Source of the DNA: Sepioteuthis lessoniana | Taxonomy: Eukaryota > Mollusca > Cephalopoda > Myopsida > Loliginidae | DNA: 64,000 bases | Reading direction: 5' to 3' | Assembly: GCA_963585895.1 (NCBI GenBank) | Contig: OY757939.1 | Coordinates: 40,558,589-40,622,588, forward strand | Part shown: in pieces, positions 1 to 9,691 of the stretch | Layout: each line of letters starts with the position of its first letter | Numbering within the stretch: the first letter of the stretch is position 1 | Position numbers and translations under genes: made by a program | The notes under the pieces: model-generated | Seen by the model: only the letters and a program-made list of their open reading frames with translations | What the model was told of the DNA's origin: nothing | Databases searched by the model: none

Positions 1-29
1 CTTGAAAATCTGGTGAGTGTAAAGATCTG

Positions 30-275
30 AGGAGTATGGATTACTCCTTCATTGCTATTACTCCCAGGTCCACTCTGACCCAGAGTGGTAGTATCTTTCA
101 GGGTTCTATATATGAGAGAAATAGATCTGTTCAAAATTATTCGTATTCGACTGGACCATGTACAAAAAGAAAAAAATACTCAAAAGAAACAACGACACAA
201 AATATAAATATGAATGTGATTTCCAAACCTCTCGGCATAAAATAATCCTAGACGGGTTGACAAGCCATTGCAATC
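30..275 (+). mobile_element. Family A dispersed repeat, short copy (A6)
   Basis: The head module around 45-95 has TACTCCCAGGTCCACTCTG followed by ACCCAGAGTGG, which recurs in reverse at 1,670, 8,820, 11,460 and 15,705. The copy ends in the family hairpin at 233-265 (CGGCAT, then CGGGTTG and AAGCC). It belongs with the copy at 21,470-21,915, since both share ATAAATATGAA and a 'CCTCTCGGCAT' lead-in to the hairpin. No coding capacity is visible; the short ORFs here run across repeat sequence. The element type is unknown. It is inferred to be a non-autonomous retroelement because it ends in a fixed 3' tail. Confidence 0.55.
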
Positions 276-439
276 AGTTAATGCACATGTCACTATCTCT
301 TAACATCCGAATTTGTGCAGACCAATTGCATATAATAACTGCCTTCCCTGGCTCTGAGACTCATCCATTGACCTAGTAAGGCATTGTATGAAAAAGAACC
401 AAAATATAGTAACGTGAAATAATATATATAATATATTAA

Positions 440-1085
440 TATAATGAAGAGAACGTTAGCTGAAATAAAAAAGATGGATACTAAAGTTAGGAAACTAATG
501 ATCTGCCAGAGAATGCATCACCCAAGAGTAGATATTGAACATCTCTACATCAAGAGAGAAAATGGTGGAAGAGGATTAATCCAACTAGAATTGACCAACA
601 AAACAACCACAACAAGATTACTGAAATACTTAGACACTACAACAGATTGAACGCTACAGTTAGTAAACATACGAGACGCAAAAGGAAAAGTATTCAATTC
701 GTAAAGAAAGTAATAAATTTACTAATCAATTTGACCTTACACTGAAAGAATTAGACATAAAAATTAAAACAATTTAAGCCGCAAAAACATAAAGAAAGAA
801 GCGGAAACACAAGGAATAAATCAATAAAAAACGCCTGGGAACAAAAACCCTAATATGGACGATACACATAAAGAATTAGAAACACTGAGATTGATATAGT
901 AAAGATTTATCGACAGCTGAGAAACGCTGGACTGAAGGTAGAGACAGAGGGGTTAATACTTGCTGCACAAGACCAGAACAGACCAACTAGAAACAATCAG
1001 GCAATTATAATAAAAAACGAATGAAACCCAATATGTTGATTGTGCGAATCAGTTGACCACTCAGTGACCGATTGCCTAATCCTAA
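440..1085 (+). pseudogene. Non-LTR retrotransposon (R2-like LINE) C-terminal fragment
   Basis: The open stretch at 444-650 reads EIKKMDTKVRKLMICQRMHH, then PRVDIEHLYIKRENGGRGLI, a typical block just after the fingers/palm of R2-type LINE reverse transcriptases. It then decays. About 920-1,080 still reads GLILAAQDQN and, 3' of a stop, a CCHC-type knuckle (C-x2-C-x4-H-x4-C, 'LCESVDH..TDC'). The catalytic palm (YADD) is not present. Frameshifts and stops separate the two parts, so this is a dead, 5'-truncated copy. A fragment of the same family lies at 16,068-16,690. The family assignment is from memory of these motifs and was not searched. Confidence 0.7.
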
Positions 1086-1106
1086 CACTCACTGAATGAA
1101 AATTGT

Positions 1107-1840
1107 GGTTTGTTTGGATTTTACGGCATATCAACCTTTATATGTTATTTAATGCCAAATCCATTTTTATACAAATAAACAATTTCAAACAATTCAGTCT
1201 AGAATAAGTACTCAGTTTATTTGTCAAAAACATTTCTATTTGAAACTATTCAGTTTAGTCAAACAGTTGTAATTCAAACAATTCAGTTTAGTATGAGTAT
1301 AGTTTTTGTTTAAATACAGTTAAATGTCAAAACATTTCAATTTCAAATAATTCAGTTAAGCATAAGCACACAGTTTAATTGTCAAAAATATTTCTTTTTC
1401 AAGCCATTCAGTTTGGTCAAACAGTTCTAATTCAAACAATTCAGTTTAGTATAAGTATAGTTTTTGTCAAAAACTTTCTATTTAAAACAATTCAGTTCAG
1501 TGTAAGTACAGTTTAAATGTCAAAAACAGTTCGTTTTCCTACAATTCTGTTTACCATAAGTACGTAGTTTAAATGTCAAAACAGTTCTATTTCAAGCAAT
1601 TCAGTTTAGCATAAGTACGTATTTTAGTTCTACTTGACCAAGAGATAGGAACCTATCAGGTGCTACCATTCTGGGTCAGAGTGGACCTGGGAGCGATGGC
1701 AATGAAGTGGGTACTCCGTATTTTTCAAAGCTCCAGTATTACAGGAACCTTAGCATCAAATTGCTTAGTGTCACATCCAGGACACTCGTGGTGGGGGTAT
1801 TACCCCTTTGCAGAGATGCAGTCGGTGTATTCTACAGTCT
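1107..1840 (-). mobile_element. Family A dispersed repeat with internal tandem repeats (A1)
   Basis: On the minus strand it has a head at 1,840-1,665, with CTCTGCAAAGGGG and then GTCCACTCTGACCC. A long internal array follows (about 1,650-1,160), and then the tail hairpin at 1,124-1,156 and an AACCAAACC-like end. The internal array is an imperfect tandem repeat of roughly 56 bp or half-units, with the words CAATTCAGTTTAG, CATAAGTAC and CAGTTTAAATGTCAAAA recurring about 8-9 times. The other long copies at 11,134 and 15,301 carry fewer units. No protein is encoded. The function is unknown. Confidence 0.7.
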
Positions 1841-1941
1841 GAAATCTGGGATTTTGCTATGCAAATGGATGGAAAAATAAAGAGCAGCAGACCAAATATA
1901 ATGGTTAAGGACTAGAAAGAAAAACATACAAATTTATATCA

Positions 1942-2085
1942 GTCCAGTTGATTGGGGCTGTAAAATACGCTGATTGCACCTCTGCAGAGGGGTAAGACCA
2001 CTACCCCAACGTAGGCGCTAAATCAGCTAGGGCTATAGAATACGCTGACTGCTTCTCTGCAGAGGGTTAAGACCCCACACCCAAC
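1942..2085 (+). repeat. Two family A head fragments in tandem
   Basis: The segment GGGGCTGTAAAATACGCTGA followed by CTCTGCAGAGGGGTAAGACC appears at 1,955-2,015. It appears again, slightly diverged, at about 2,028-2,085. Both are in the orientation opposite to the A1 copy that ends just upstream. The same module, reverse-complemented, ends the copies at 11,640 and 15,884. The 3' edge touches the start of the LTR-like segment at 2,086. These are fragments only. Confidence 0.5.
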
Positions 2086-2541
2086 TGTTACATATTGACC
2101 CCGGCCAAGCTGTCAAAAGAAGAAATGCACCGGTGCACCCGGTCGAAGGTATCAGGAGGCGACCTCGACTGTCGAGGGGTTGAATTGAGTGTGAATTGTG
2201 ACGCTCGCAGGAAGTAGATGGATGTCAAATTATTATATAACCCCAGCGACTGGAAGTTCAGATCAGTTGGAAAGAAGATGCTGGAATGAGAACCATGTCT
2301 CAGCAGAGGCTGGGCCCCCTGGCCCCCGGTTGAGCAGCCCAGGAGAACGGGAAAGAAAGGCTGTGATAGCCAGAAGAGTTAGGGGGGGTCAATATGTTGC
2401 AGTCTTTGTTCGGTCTCCAACTCCCTTTAACACATAACCCTTTCAATAAAGTGAGAGGTATATTTTTCTAAAGAACTGTGTCCGCTCGTCGTTATTGAGT
2501 TGGATATGTTTCTGCACGCATATGTATTATGTGGCTATACA
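2086..2541 (+). mobile_element. LTR-like segment related to the solo LTR at 12,665
   Basis: It starts TGTTACATATTGACC and ends near GTGGCTATACA. The start, the end and a middle CAATAAAG(T) poly(A)-signal region align with the better-bounded copy at 12,665-13,100. The middle is diverged: the wording around GAAGCAGATGGA and GTCAATAT is shared and the rest varies. No target duplication is visible at the edges, so the right boundary is approximate. No internal LTR-retrotransposon genes are nearby. The 79-aa ORF at 2,198-2,437 lies inside it and is not credible. Confidence 0.5.
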
Positions 2542-2599
2542 GTGTCCTAGTTATGACACGAAACCACCCGATAGTAAGGCTCCACTCCTGGAGCTTTGT

Positions 2600-2735
2600 G
2601 GAATGTGGAGAACACTTGGTGTAACGGTTAGCAAGCTTGACTAGCAAACCTACACGAGTGAGTTCGAGTCTCATTGGGTGCCCCATTCATTCGGCCTTGT
2701 GCCACATCGAAGCAAAGAGCTTCGTAAATTACTAT
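2600..2735 (+). mobile_element. tRNA-derived SINE, family S3
   Basis: A polymerase III A-box-like TGGTGTAACGGTTAGC at about 2,617 is followed by a B-box GAGTTCGAGTCTC at about 2,660. The body is GGCCTTGTGCCACATCGAAG, then CAAAGAGCTTCGTAAATTA. The same body and head occur on the minus strand at 5,033-5,144. It is not a tRNA gene, because a SINE body follows directly and no 3' acceptor pairing is seen. Downstream (2,740-2,910) lie diverged repeats with the wording of the internal repeats of the A7 copy. Confidence 0.65.
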
Positions 2736-2739
2736 TAGT

Positions 2740-2910
2740 GTTAAATGATAAAACTTGAAACCGTTTAACTGTGTGCAAACAAGGGATTAATCAGTGTGCA
2801 AATAAACTATTACTAAATCGAATTTTCAATATTAGATGACATTTAACTGTGTGCAAACAATAAATAGCAATACTTGAAACTATTTAATTGTGTGGAAACA
2901 AATGAACTCT
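2740..2910. repeat. Imperfect repeats shared with family A (A7 type)
   Basis: The words CTTGAAACC, TTAACTGTGTGCAAACAA and AATACTTGAAAC recur three to four times. The same phrases are found inside the copy at 21,560-21,800. This is probably the internal repeat part of a family A subfamily member that lacks a clear tail. Confidence 0.4.
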
Positions 2911-2952
2911 GACTCGTTTAAAAATGTTACCCATAAACTATTCGCTTACAAA

Positions 2953-2995
<43 letters not shown>
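2953..2995. repeat. (CA)n(TA)n microsatellite
   Basis: About 15 CA dinucleotides are followed by a short TA tract. It lies directly upstream of the S4 SINE on the minus strand. Confidence 0.9.
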
Positions 2996-3002
2996 AATTG
3001 GC

Positions 3003-3232
3003 CGATCGTAGTCTTGGGTGATCCGAAGGCTCCCTTTTAAATAGCTACAATATCAAGGTGAAAGGAAGAGCTATACTTCTTTCCATGGATTGCACCACTT
3101 ACACTTGATCCTTACCTTATAATGCTGAGAGTTAAGTAAGGATGCATCAGGTACCATTTTAGTCTTTGGTATGACTCCACGTAGTATTGAACCTCGGTTT
3201 CCCGGACCATTACTGAACACTACAACACTTAT
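3003..3232 (-). mobile_element. tRNA-derived SINE, family S4
   Basis: Read on the minus strand it has a B-box-like GAGGTTCAATACTACG and continues ATACCAAAGACT, GGTACCTGATGC and a GAGCCTTCGGATCACCC end. The better-preserved plus-strand copy is at 21,215-21,463. The A-box region (near 3,215) is degraded. It is followed on the plus strand by a TA tract and a hairpin tail (3,273-3,305) from another element. Confidence 0.6.
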
Positions 3233-3272
3233 GCAAATGGGCATATATATATATATATATATAAACAGGGTC

Positions 3273-3305
3273 GGGCATTGAATAACCTGTAAAGGTTGAT
3301 ATGCC
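3273..3305 (+). repeat. Conserved tail hairpin, isolated copy
   Basis: GGCATTGAATAACCT, a short loop and AAGGTTGATATGCC form an imperfect stem of AACCT/AGGTT and GGCAT/ATGCC around an internal bulge. It is the same hairpin that ends the S1 SINEs and the family A elements, but the body that belonged to it is not recognisable here. Confidence 0.65.
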
Positions 3306-3424
3306 ATAGATTACAACTAAACCAAATCTAATTGATATGTCAGTGGATATGATCAAGAGAGGGAAGATAACACACATTAACAAGATACCTAGCAGTCCCA
3401 GTTTATATGAAATACAAAAAATTG

Positions 3425-3540
3425 CACTTGTTGAACTGCTCATCTCTTTAGGAGAGAACAATCAATGTGATTGGAAAAATCACAACTATAAGAGGTTCCC
3501 AACACACACATACAGACACAGACACACACACACACACACC

Positions 3541-3601
<61 letters not shown>

Positions 3602-3672
3602 CACTGCATGCTTTCTTGGGTAAAGACCCGTTAAAGAATGGTAAGACCCGAAAGTAAAGCTGAAAATTAATA

Positions 3673-3711
<39 letters not shown>

Positions 3712-3962
3712 GGATACTTGAAGAGACTTGCTGTCACTCAAACTCCAGTGAAAGACCATCAGCTAATGCTGATGTGAAAAACTCTCAAGGAGTAAATAAT
3801 AATAATAAAAATAATTATAATACTAATACTAACTATAATAATAATAATAATAATATGGTAATAATGATGACAGGAATATTGCTTTTATTCGGGTACAAAT
3901 TACACTTGTGGAACTGCTCATCTCCTTAAGAGAGCACTATCAAAGTGATTGGAAAAAAGGCG

Positions 3963-4000
<38 letters not shown>

Positions 4001-4115
4001 ACCTTAGTCTTGGGTAAAGATCAAGAGAGGGATTGTAAAAACAGAAAGTAAAGCTGAAAATTAAATCATAATAATAATAATAATATGGTGATGATGATGA
4101 TGATGATGATGATCG
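3425..4115 (+). repeat. Duplicated ~300-bp module with internal microsatellites
   Basis: Two related copies lie at about 3,425-3,710 and 3,890-4,090. Each has ACTGCTCATCTC.TTA.GAGA followed by GTGATTGGAAAA, then a long dinucleotide tract (3,504-3,597 and 3,968-3,998). TCTTGGGTAAAGA and GAAAGTAAAGCTGAAAATTA then lead into an (AAT)n tail. A tail ending in (TAA)n suggests LINE 3' ends, which is an inference. After the second copy the tail grades into (GAT)n at 4,086-4,111. Confidence 0.5.
3504..3598. repeat. Self-complementary (CA)n(TA)n(TG)n microsatellite
   Basis: An AC tract, an AT tract and then a GT tract form an almost perfect inverted repeat that could fold as a cruciform. The same three-part layout occurs at 17,069-17,137 and 29,459-29,548. 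Confidence 0.9.
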
Positions 4116-4259
4116 TGATGTTGATGACGGAAATATTGTGATTATTCAGGTACATCATTTCGTCATATGAAATAATGTTATTGTCCTGCGTCAGCAATAA
4201 GTATGCCTGCTGCTGCTACTGATGATGATGTTGATATTGATGTTGATGATGAAATCAAA

Positions 4260-4750
4260 ACGCGGTTATGTTTAGCGGCTAAGGATTTCTTTCCATTTTC
4301 TCAAAGAGAAAAACAGAAGAAAAACAAAAACAAAAGAACAATCAGTCGTAATAGCTGAAAGACGCGATACCACAAAGAAAAATATCGTCTTTAACAGATT
4401 TCAACGTTTTGGGATAATTTATTTATCTATAAAATAAAAAATAGAAACATTTTTGTTGCATTCCATTAGAGAAGATATGGAATAAAAATGATCAGAGGTG
4501 TAGATTAACACCTAGGAAATACGTTTCATCCGATTCAAGTTTATTTATTCAAAGCAAATAGATAACAATAAATGTACAAATAGGTCCATCTTTCTCCCTC
4601 CCTCGCTTTCTTTCTCTTTCTCTCTCTCTCTTTATATATATATATATATATATATACTGAGTAATTGAAAAGTAACTCTCTATTTGGAAATTCTTGTAAT
4701 TCATTTTTTTTATAGATTATTGTTAAGAAGTTGGTGACCGTAGGAGCGTA
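4260..4750. other. AT-rich stretch without recognised feature
   Basis: I find no coding pattern here. It contains a (CT)n(TA)n microsatellite at about 4,600-4,656 and otherwise AT-rich unique-looking sequence up to the LINE fragment at 4,750. Confidence 0.5.
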
Positions 4751-5232
4751 GAGAGAAAAAAACTAGACTGGAATCGCACAAGAATGCTACGAGCTATAGT
4801 GAACAAATCCTGGAAGCAACATCCCATAAAACATCAGCTGTACGGCCACCTACCTCCTATCTCTAAATCCATCCAAATAAGACAAGCAAGACAAGTGAGA
4901 TATGCAAGACACTGCTGGAGAAGTAATCCTATGGACCCCATCGCACGGACGTGTTGGACGACCAACTTGAACTTATCAACAACAGCTCTGTACGGACAAT
5001 GGGTGTAGTCGAGAAGACCAACCGGAAGTAATTTACAAAGCTCTTTGCTTCGATGTGGCACAAGGCCGATTGATTGGGGCAGCCAATGAGACTCGAACTC
5101 ACTCTTGCAGGTTTGCTAGTCAAGCTTGCTAACCATTACACTACCCGAAGTGATGGATGATAGAGACGAATGGTCAGAGAAAATCTTAGAAACCCGTGAT
5201 AGCAGTACAACATGATGATGATGATGATGATA
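4750..5232 (+). pseudogene. Non-LTR retrotransposon 3' end, interrupted by a SINE
   Basis: The plus strand at 4,755-4,925 reads KKLDWNRTRMLRAIVNKSWK, then QHPIKHQLYGHLPPISKSI and RHCWRS, the C-terminal region of a widespread LINE reverse transcriptase. After a small deletion and frameshift the next part matches the family wording (GRTCW, LCTDN). The reading is broken by an S3 SINE at 5,033-5,144 and resumes at 5,145 as VMDDRDEW, ending at a (GAT)n tail (5,212-5,231). The catalytic domain is absent, so this is a 5'-truncated dead copy. Related fragments lie at 14,605 and 24,893. Confidence 0.75.
5033..5144 (-). mobile_element. tRNA-derived SINE, family S3, nested in a LINE
   Basis: On the minus strand it has A-box TAGTGTAATGGTTAGC and B-box GAGTTCGAGTCTC, then the GGCCTTGTGCCACATCGAAG body. 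It is flanked by near-identical target duplications, CCGGAAGTAAT at 5,022-5,032 and CCGAAGTGAT at 5,145-5,154. These are one LINE sequence duplicated on insertion, so the SINE landed after the LINE. Head and body match the plus-strand copy at 2,600. Confidence 0.8.
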
Positions 5233-5288
5233 GTTAAGAAATCAATGATAAGAATTTTAAAATGTTGAGTTACTTTTCCATCTCTCCG

Positions 5289-5843
5289 TATATACAAGGG
5301 TCATTCAATGAAAAAGGTGAAATATTGCCGAAGTTGTTTGCAGGGGAAAAACTATTTACAGTTGCACCTTTTTCAAAGAAATCAATAGTGATGGATCTTT
5401 TCATGTCTCAGAAAACCGTCAACATTACCTTCTTTACTGATCACTGCGCCTAGAACTTTTTCTTTACCGAAGAGTCAGTGTGTTTCCACTCTATTGACTG
5501 TCTTTTCGACTCTGGGAAACCGATGTTTTATTAATTTGTAAACAATTTTTGATAAAAGCATGCTTCTCCGTATACATCACGCATTCTTCTTTGAATTTCA
5601 CATGGTTTGCATTCCTCAGTCATCAAAGAATCCATAACAGACCTCTGTTCAAGCCCGGAGCCCTCTATTTGATTTCCTGCAATTTTGAACAGTACCAAAA
5701 GAAATATTTATGCGAGATTAGATAATTTTTGCAATAAACCAATTCCAAACAATGCAGAATTTACATTTATGGGAGAAATTCTGAAAAAAATGTTTTCCTT
5801 TAAAACAATTCCCTTATTTATTGAATGACCCCTCGTGTATATA
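5289..5843 (-). mobile_element. mariner-type DNA transposon, internally deleted
   Basis: The ends are inverted. The left end, TATACAAGGGTCATTCAATG, pairs with the right end, where the reverse strand reads TATACACGAGGGGTCATTCA, both beside TA dinucleotides. The length of about 550 bp is well below the 1.3 kb of a full mariner. On the minus strand, 5,511-5,300, an interrupted reading gives QSIEWKHTDSSVKKKF, VKKVMLTVF and ITIDFFEKGATVNSF, which is the mariner transposase region around the second part of the catalytic domain. Stops break it. The N-terminal DNA-binding half is deleted. The element is dead. Confidence 0.75.
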
Positions 5844-5999
5844 TAAATATACGTTGTCCCCCCAAAATTGACATCATTTTAAAAACAATTATCTCGAAAT
5901 CTACTTAGTCAAGCTCCATGAAATAGTGTAACTTTACCGCCCTCGCCCCCAAACACACGTTCATCAATCTTCTAACCATTCTCTTTCACGGCCGGTGAT

Positions 6000-6135
6000 C
6001 AACTAGTGGTTCCGAGCGGGGGTAACGCACATTTCTTTACCGCTACAAGAATACGATGGAGGGAGTGGGAGAAAAAGAGAGCAAACGAACAAACACGAAC
6101 AATGCTTGGGGTTAACTCAGAGCAGAAGGAGAGTA
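6000..6135. other. Flank of GC-richer segment, unassigned
   Basis: It is a moderately GC-rich stretch with no recognised family. The 163-aa ORF beginning at 6,006 crosses the element boundary at 6,136 and has no recognisable motif, so I do not accept it as a gene. Confidence 0.3.
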
Positions 6136-6504
6136 TGCAACACTACATTTCCCATAGCATATATGGACTAACGCTAGCATGGATTACTAGCGAAAATTCC
6201 ACAAAGCAACTGGAATGTCGACATCTCGACTCGATCTTCTTCGCTGGACCCCATCTTCTGCTGACTCGCCCCTCTGCTGTCCCGTCGCCAACTCTTTCTC
6301 TCTGCTCGGGTGTCCGGAGTCGACTGCCCCTGTCCGTGGTTCCACACCAACTCTCTCAGCTCCTTTCTCCAACCAACTCTCTTTCGCGTCCTCTTACCAC
6401 TTCCGGATACGGCGAGATTTCAGGTCCAAAAACCCTTTGTCTGGTTTCGCGCCAAAACAGACAAAGGAATCGTCTGCTTGGCGGGCCACCTATATAGTGT
6501 TACA
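6136..6504 (+). mobile_element. Possible solo LTR or terminal-repeat element
   Basis: The segment begins TGCAACACTA and ends TAGTGTTACA, a 10-bp inverted terminal repeat with one mismatch and TG...CA ends, as in LTRs. Inside it is pyrimidine-rich and CpG-containing, unlike its AT-rich surroundings, and TATATAG lies close to the right end. No clear target duplication flanks it, and there is no second copy in the window to compare. An old CpG-rich unique segment is the alternative. Confidence 0.3.
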
Positions 6505-6528
6505 ATAGAACAGTTTGGGTGTTGAATA

Positions 6529-6789
6529 TCATAAGTTTATTCTGGGACCGATTTCATAAGTGTTCAATATGTACACCACATGTGACACAGCACACGTCAA
6601 GTCGGTAGTTAAGTTCTTGCCAAACACACTGTAGCATGTCTCTGGTAACATTATCCAGTGTGGAAGTGATTCTCTTCTTGAGTTCATTAATGCTAGAAGG
6701 AAGAGAGGGGGACATAAACCAGTTCCTTCACATATCCCCATAAAAAGAAAATACGTGGACAGGTCCAATGACCGCGGCGGCCATTTCAT
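6529..6789 (-). pseudogene. DDE transposase C-terminal fragment (mariner/Tc1 type)
   Basis: The minus-strand 86-aa reading starts WPPRSLDLSTYFLFMGICEG and continues with a PPL... and CAVSHVVYI pattern. This resembles the 'WPPRSPDLTPLDFFLWG' block that carries the last catalytic Asp in Tc1/mariner transposases, followed by the usual 80-residue tail ending in '..R...GAHIE'. In this copy the D of the DF/DFFLW position is lost (STYFLF). No terminal inverted repeats were found around it. It is a decayed fragment. Confidence 0.55.
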
Positions 6790-6799
6790 CCAAAAATGT

Positions 6800-7740
6800 C
6801 TTCATCTCTACCACGTTCGATCCACGTCTCTGGCAGATTCTAATTGAGATAAGTACGTACAATCCTCTTCGATTAGATATAAAATCTAGATCTGTTTCTA
6901 TATATTCAGTGAAAATTTAAAGTTATTTCAACAAGAATTACCAAAATTATTGTCCCGTGAAATGATGTCAAATAGTTTGACACCATGTATATATATGTTG
7001 TGTATGTGTGATTGAACATGCTTTTGTAAAACGACCGACATTGCTCGGTTTTCGTGGAATGAATAGTAAAACGATGGTGATTTCTTGGTCGGTGAGCCAG
7101 AACGTAATAGTTCTTTGCTTTATTCTCACATCGGTGGACGCCTTTTTGTTTTATTTTTATTTTTTATAAGCGTTACATGATTTTCTTTCTAACAACAACA
7201 ACAAGTAGTACTTGTGAACAACTTTTAAAACATTGAACTTTATTTCCTTTTTTTAACAAAAAAAAAGAAAGAATAATTCTGCGATACTAAACGAAATAAT
7301 CTGCAGTATAATCGATATTTTATTGTCGGTTCATTTGTGATCAATTACTTGGCCAGGGATTCGTGATTGAAACAACGGGTGTAAAATCTTTTCAGTGAAA
7401 TGCTTCTTTTTTTCTTTTTAGTTTTTTTAAATTCTATTGAGGCAATATTTAATTGGAATCATTTGTTCTGGCTTCAATTATTACATTGATAGCAAGTCTC
7501 TTTAAAACTTTAGATCTTTCGTCAATATTCTCATTGATTTCAAGAGCATCGTTGTCTGGTTTGGAGAGGAATAGTGTTTAGCTGGAAATTGTTTCCTTAT
7601 ACAGAACAAATGAAAGAATAATTCACTATGGACTAACAGCAACATATTTTATTGCCCGAGAAAACTTAATTGAATGAATACAAGATTGACATAAAATAGA
7701 ATAAAAGTACATAAAAAGTGTGTGTGAAGAAATGATCATA
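6800..7740. other. AT-rich stretch, nothing recognised
   Basis: I see no ORF of interest, no repeat with a second copy in this window and no RNA gene. Poly-T and poly-A runs are common. Confidence 0.5.
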
Positions 7741-7941
7741 GCAAAAGTACGTGTAAGAGAGATAGAGGTTGTGGATAATGACTAACATATCTAAGTGCAT
7801 TGTTCTATGGTGTCATGTTCAATGTGACACGAAGTTTGTTAGGGACGAAAATGTCCCCTTTCTCGAAGGACAGAATTTGGTCTGGTGTCAAGGCATGACG
7901 CGAGAAGAAAGAGGAAGGCTTTCGCACACTTGCTTTTATAT

Positions 7942-8220
7942 CCTATTTACCCAACCCCTCCGCTCGGGCAGGATATGACACAAGCGGAGTTTAACAGGTT
8001 TGAATTCAGAGTTTTCCTTCTCCTAGACTAGTTGCCTTACCAAGGCTGAAGAACCTAGTTTGCCCAACTATTTACCCATAGCTGGAGGAAGAATAATTGG
8101 ATTCATACCTTTCCGAAGGGAATTAGTGCTATGTGAAATGCAATCAGTCTCGTCCAGGATTTGAACTCGTGTCGCCGTGTTCATTGCCTACGGCGATAAC
8201 GATTACACCACGGGCACCTC
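7942..8220 (-). mobile_element. tRNA-derived SINE, family S2, with target duplication
   Basis: On the minus strand it has A-box CGTGGTGTAATCGTTATCG, B-box CGAGTTCAAATCCTGG and a core with GGTATGAATCCAATTATTC then CAGCTATGGGTAAATAG. The family tail CATATCCTGCCCGAGCGGAG and GGGTTGGGTAAATA follows. It is flanked by a perfect 17-bp target duplication, CACACTTGCTTTTATAT, at 7,925-7,941 and 8,221-8,237. The length is about 279 bp. Other copies are at 10,491, 22,085 and 29,185. Confidence 0.85.
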
Positions 8221-8566
8221 CACACTTGCTTTTATATACTGTTTTGACAACACCATCCAGTGGTCACTAGCAGAAACTTTGACAGATAACGGAGGTTATA
8301 CTTACAATATGTCACCTAGTGGTTAGTAACAGAACTCTTTGGCAGAAAAGGAAGGTAATCCCACGAATTTCTGTTCCAGCCGCTTTATAAATATCTTTGG
8401 GTCAGTCACCAAATGCCTGTTATTATAAATGCGATTCTCATTTTTTACGTTTATAATCAAACTAAGTCATTGCTTAAAATAAGTTTTATTCAAATATAGC
8501 AACTGTGGTTCAGTTAAGATCTTTTTGACCCATAGATGGAACCTTAACTGGTCGGGGAATCCTTAA

Positions 8567-8800
8567 GACATTGTGGCTAACATGTTAGATTGCGGCCTCG
8601 AAAGAAGCGAATTCGAACTCCAGTCGCTCTAATACGTTCACTTTCGTACAAATACATTTGAGAAAGGCATGAACTCCCTTATTACCCCAGCTATGGGTTA
8701 AATAGTACCACTGCTGTCCTTCTATAAGAATGGCTTCGGTATTAGATAACCCATTAAGGTTGATATACCATTACACAAAGAAACTAAACTAACCTAACAA
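8567..8800 (+). mobile_element. tRNA-derived SINE, family S1, diverged
   Basis: The A-box region is degraded (TGTGGCTAACATGTTAG) and the B-box is CGAATTCGAACTCC. The core GCATGAACTCCCTTATTA and CAGCTATGGGTTAAATAGTA is followed by the tail hairpin at 8,738-8,769 and an AACTAAACTAACC end. In this copy the hairpin outer stem reads GGTAT/ATACC instead of GGCAT/ATGCC, so both sides changed. It abuts a family A fragment at 8,801. Confidence 0.75.
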
Positions 8801-8975
8801 GTACTAACACTCTGTGTCAGAGTGAACCTGGGAGTAATGGCAATGAAGGACTACTCCATGCTCCCCAGAGCTCCAGAACTGGAACTTAACGACCTGATTC
8901 AATTTAGTGCCATACCCGGGACACCCCTTTTTTGTAGGTGATCTTACTCCTCTGCAGGGAATACAATCACTGTTA
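8801..8975 (-). mobile_element. Family A head fragment (A4)
   Basis: It contains GTCAGAGTGAACCTGGGAGT, AATGGCAATGAAGGACTACT and CTCCAGAACTGGAAC, then a CTCTGCAGGGAATACAATCAC end. These are the reverse complement of the family head and match the copies at 1,670-1,840, 11,460-11,640 and 15,700-15,880. It lacks the internal tandem repeats and the hairpin. Confidence 0.6.
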
Positions 8976-8989
8976 GGGTACATGATAAT

Positions 8990-9210
8990 ACAGAAAACAA
9001 CTGAAAGAAGTAGAGAATCGGTATCTGGGACTTTTATGTGACACCTCATGAGGCACTTCACAGACATACTCATTCTCTCTGGGAGTTATTTATTGTCTCC
9101 CGACGCATTTTAGCATACAATTATTATTATAATGTGATGCCATTCCGCTGAAAGTACTGCGTTTATAATCGTTTAAAAATATATTGTCAAAGTGTATCAC
9201 TTTTACGAGT
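8990..9210 (+). repeat. Dispersed repeat D1, first copy
   Basis: AGAATCGGTATCTGGGAC, TTATGTGACACCTCATGAGG, GGGAGTTATTTATTGTCT and ATTCCGCTGAAAGTACTGCG line up with the copy at 10,115-10,335 (AGAATGCGTATCTGGCAC and so on). It is colinear over about 220 bp with many substitutions. The type is unknown. Confidence 0.6.
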
Positions 9211-9244
9211 GTAACGTGAATTTAGAGTATGAGTGTAACAAGTT

Positions 9245-9310
9245 TGTAATAAAATGTAGCTTAATATTATTGGAGTGGAGTTTTCCGGGTACTGTAATGA
9301 AAGGTTTGTG
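9245..9310 (+). repeat. Short repeat D2, inverted copy at 12,460
   Basis: The sequence AATGTAGCTTAATATTAT followed by TTTTCCGGGTACTGT occurs in reverse complement at about 12,460-12,530. In both places it lies just upstream of an LTR-like start (9,334 and 12,665), though in opposite orientation. Confidence 0.45.
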
Positions 9311-9333
9311 CAGTAATGGATTAGGAATAAAAC

Positions 9334-9660
9334 TGTTGCATACTGATATTTAACAGAGCCGTCAATCAGGGATTTCTCAGCACAGGATGCACCTGTGTAA
9401 ACAGATTGATTACCGGAGGACAGACAACACGTGGGTGTAAGCAGATCACGCGTGTTGACGGCCGGAAGAATGCGTAAGCGTTATGAAATCATATTTATAC
9501 AGGTACCCATAGAGTGACGGTCAGCCTTGGATACACGTTCGGATAGTCAAGAAGACCGGAGAGCGTCAGTGAATGCTCGGAGGCCCCTGGGGGATGGCAG
9601 AGGTCAACAGTAAAACTCGGTCGAGAACCTTCCGTCAAAAAAGGGCGGTGCTCTAAATAT
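9334..9660 (+). mobile_element. Diverged LTR-like segment
   Basis: It starts TGTTGCATACTGATATTTAA, then GAGCCGTCAATCAGGGAT and GATGCACCTGTGTAAA, which match the first 60 bp of the solo LTR at 12,665. The rest is only loosely similar and no right end (GGCTATACAACA) is found, so the right boundary is a guess. It is followed by an orphan mariner end. Confidence 0.4.
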
Positions 9661-9691
9661 GGCACAGTGTGATTAAGAAGTTATAGATCAT

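Noticed and set aside
6006-6497. 163-codon ORF on the plus strand
   Set aside because: It begins outside and runs through a TG...CA-bounded, pyrimidine-rich segment. Overlapping ORFs exist in other frames and there are no motifs.
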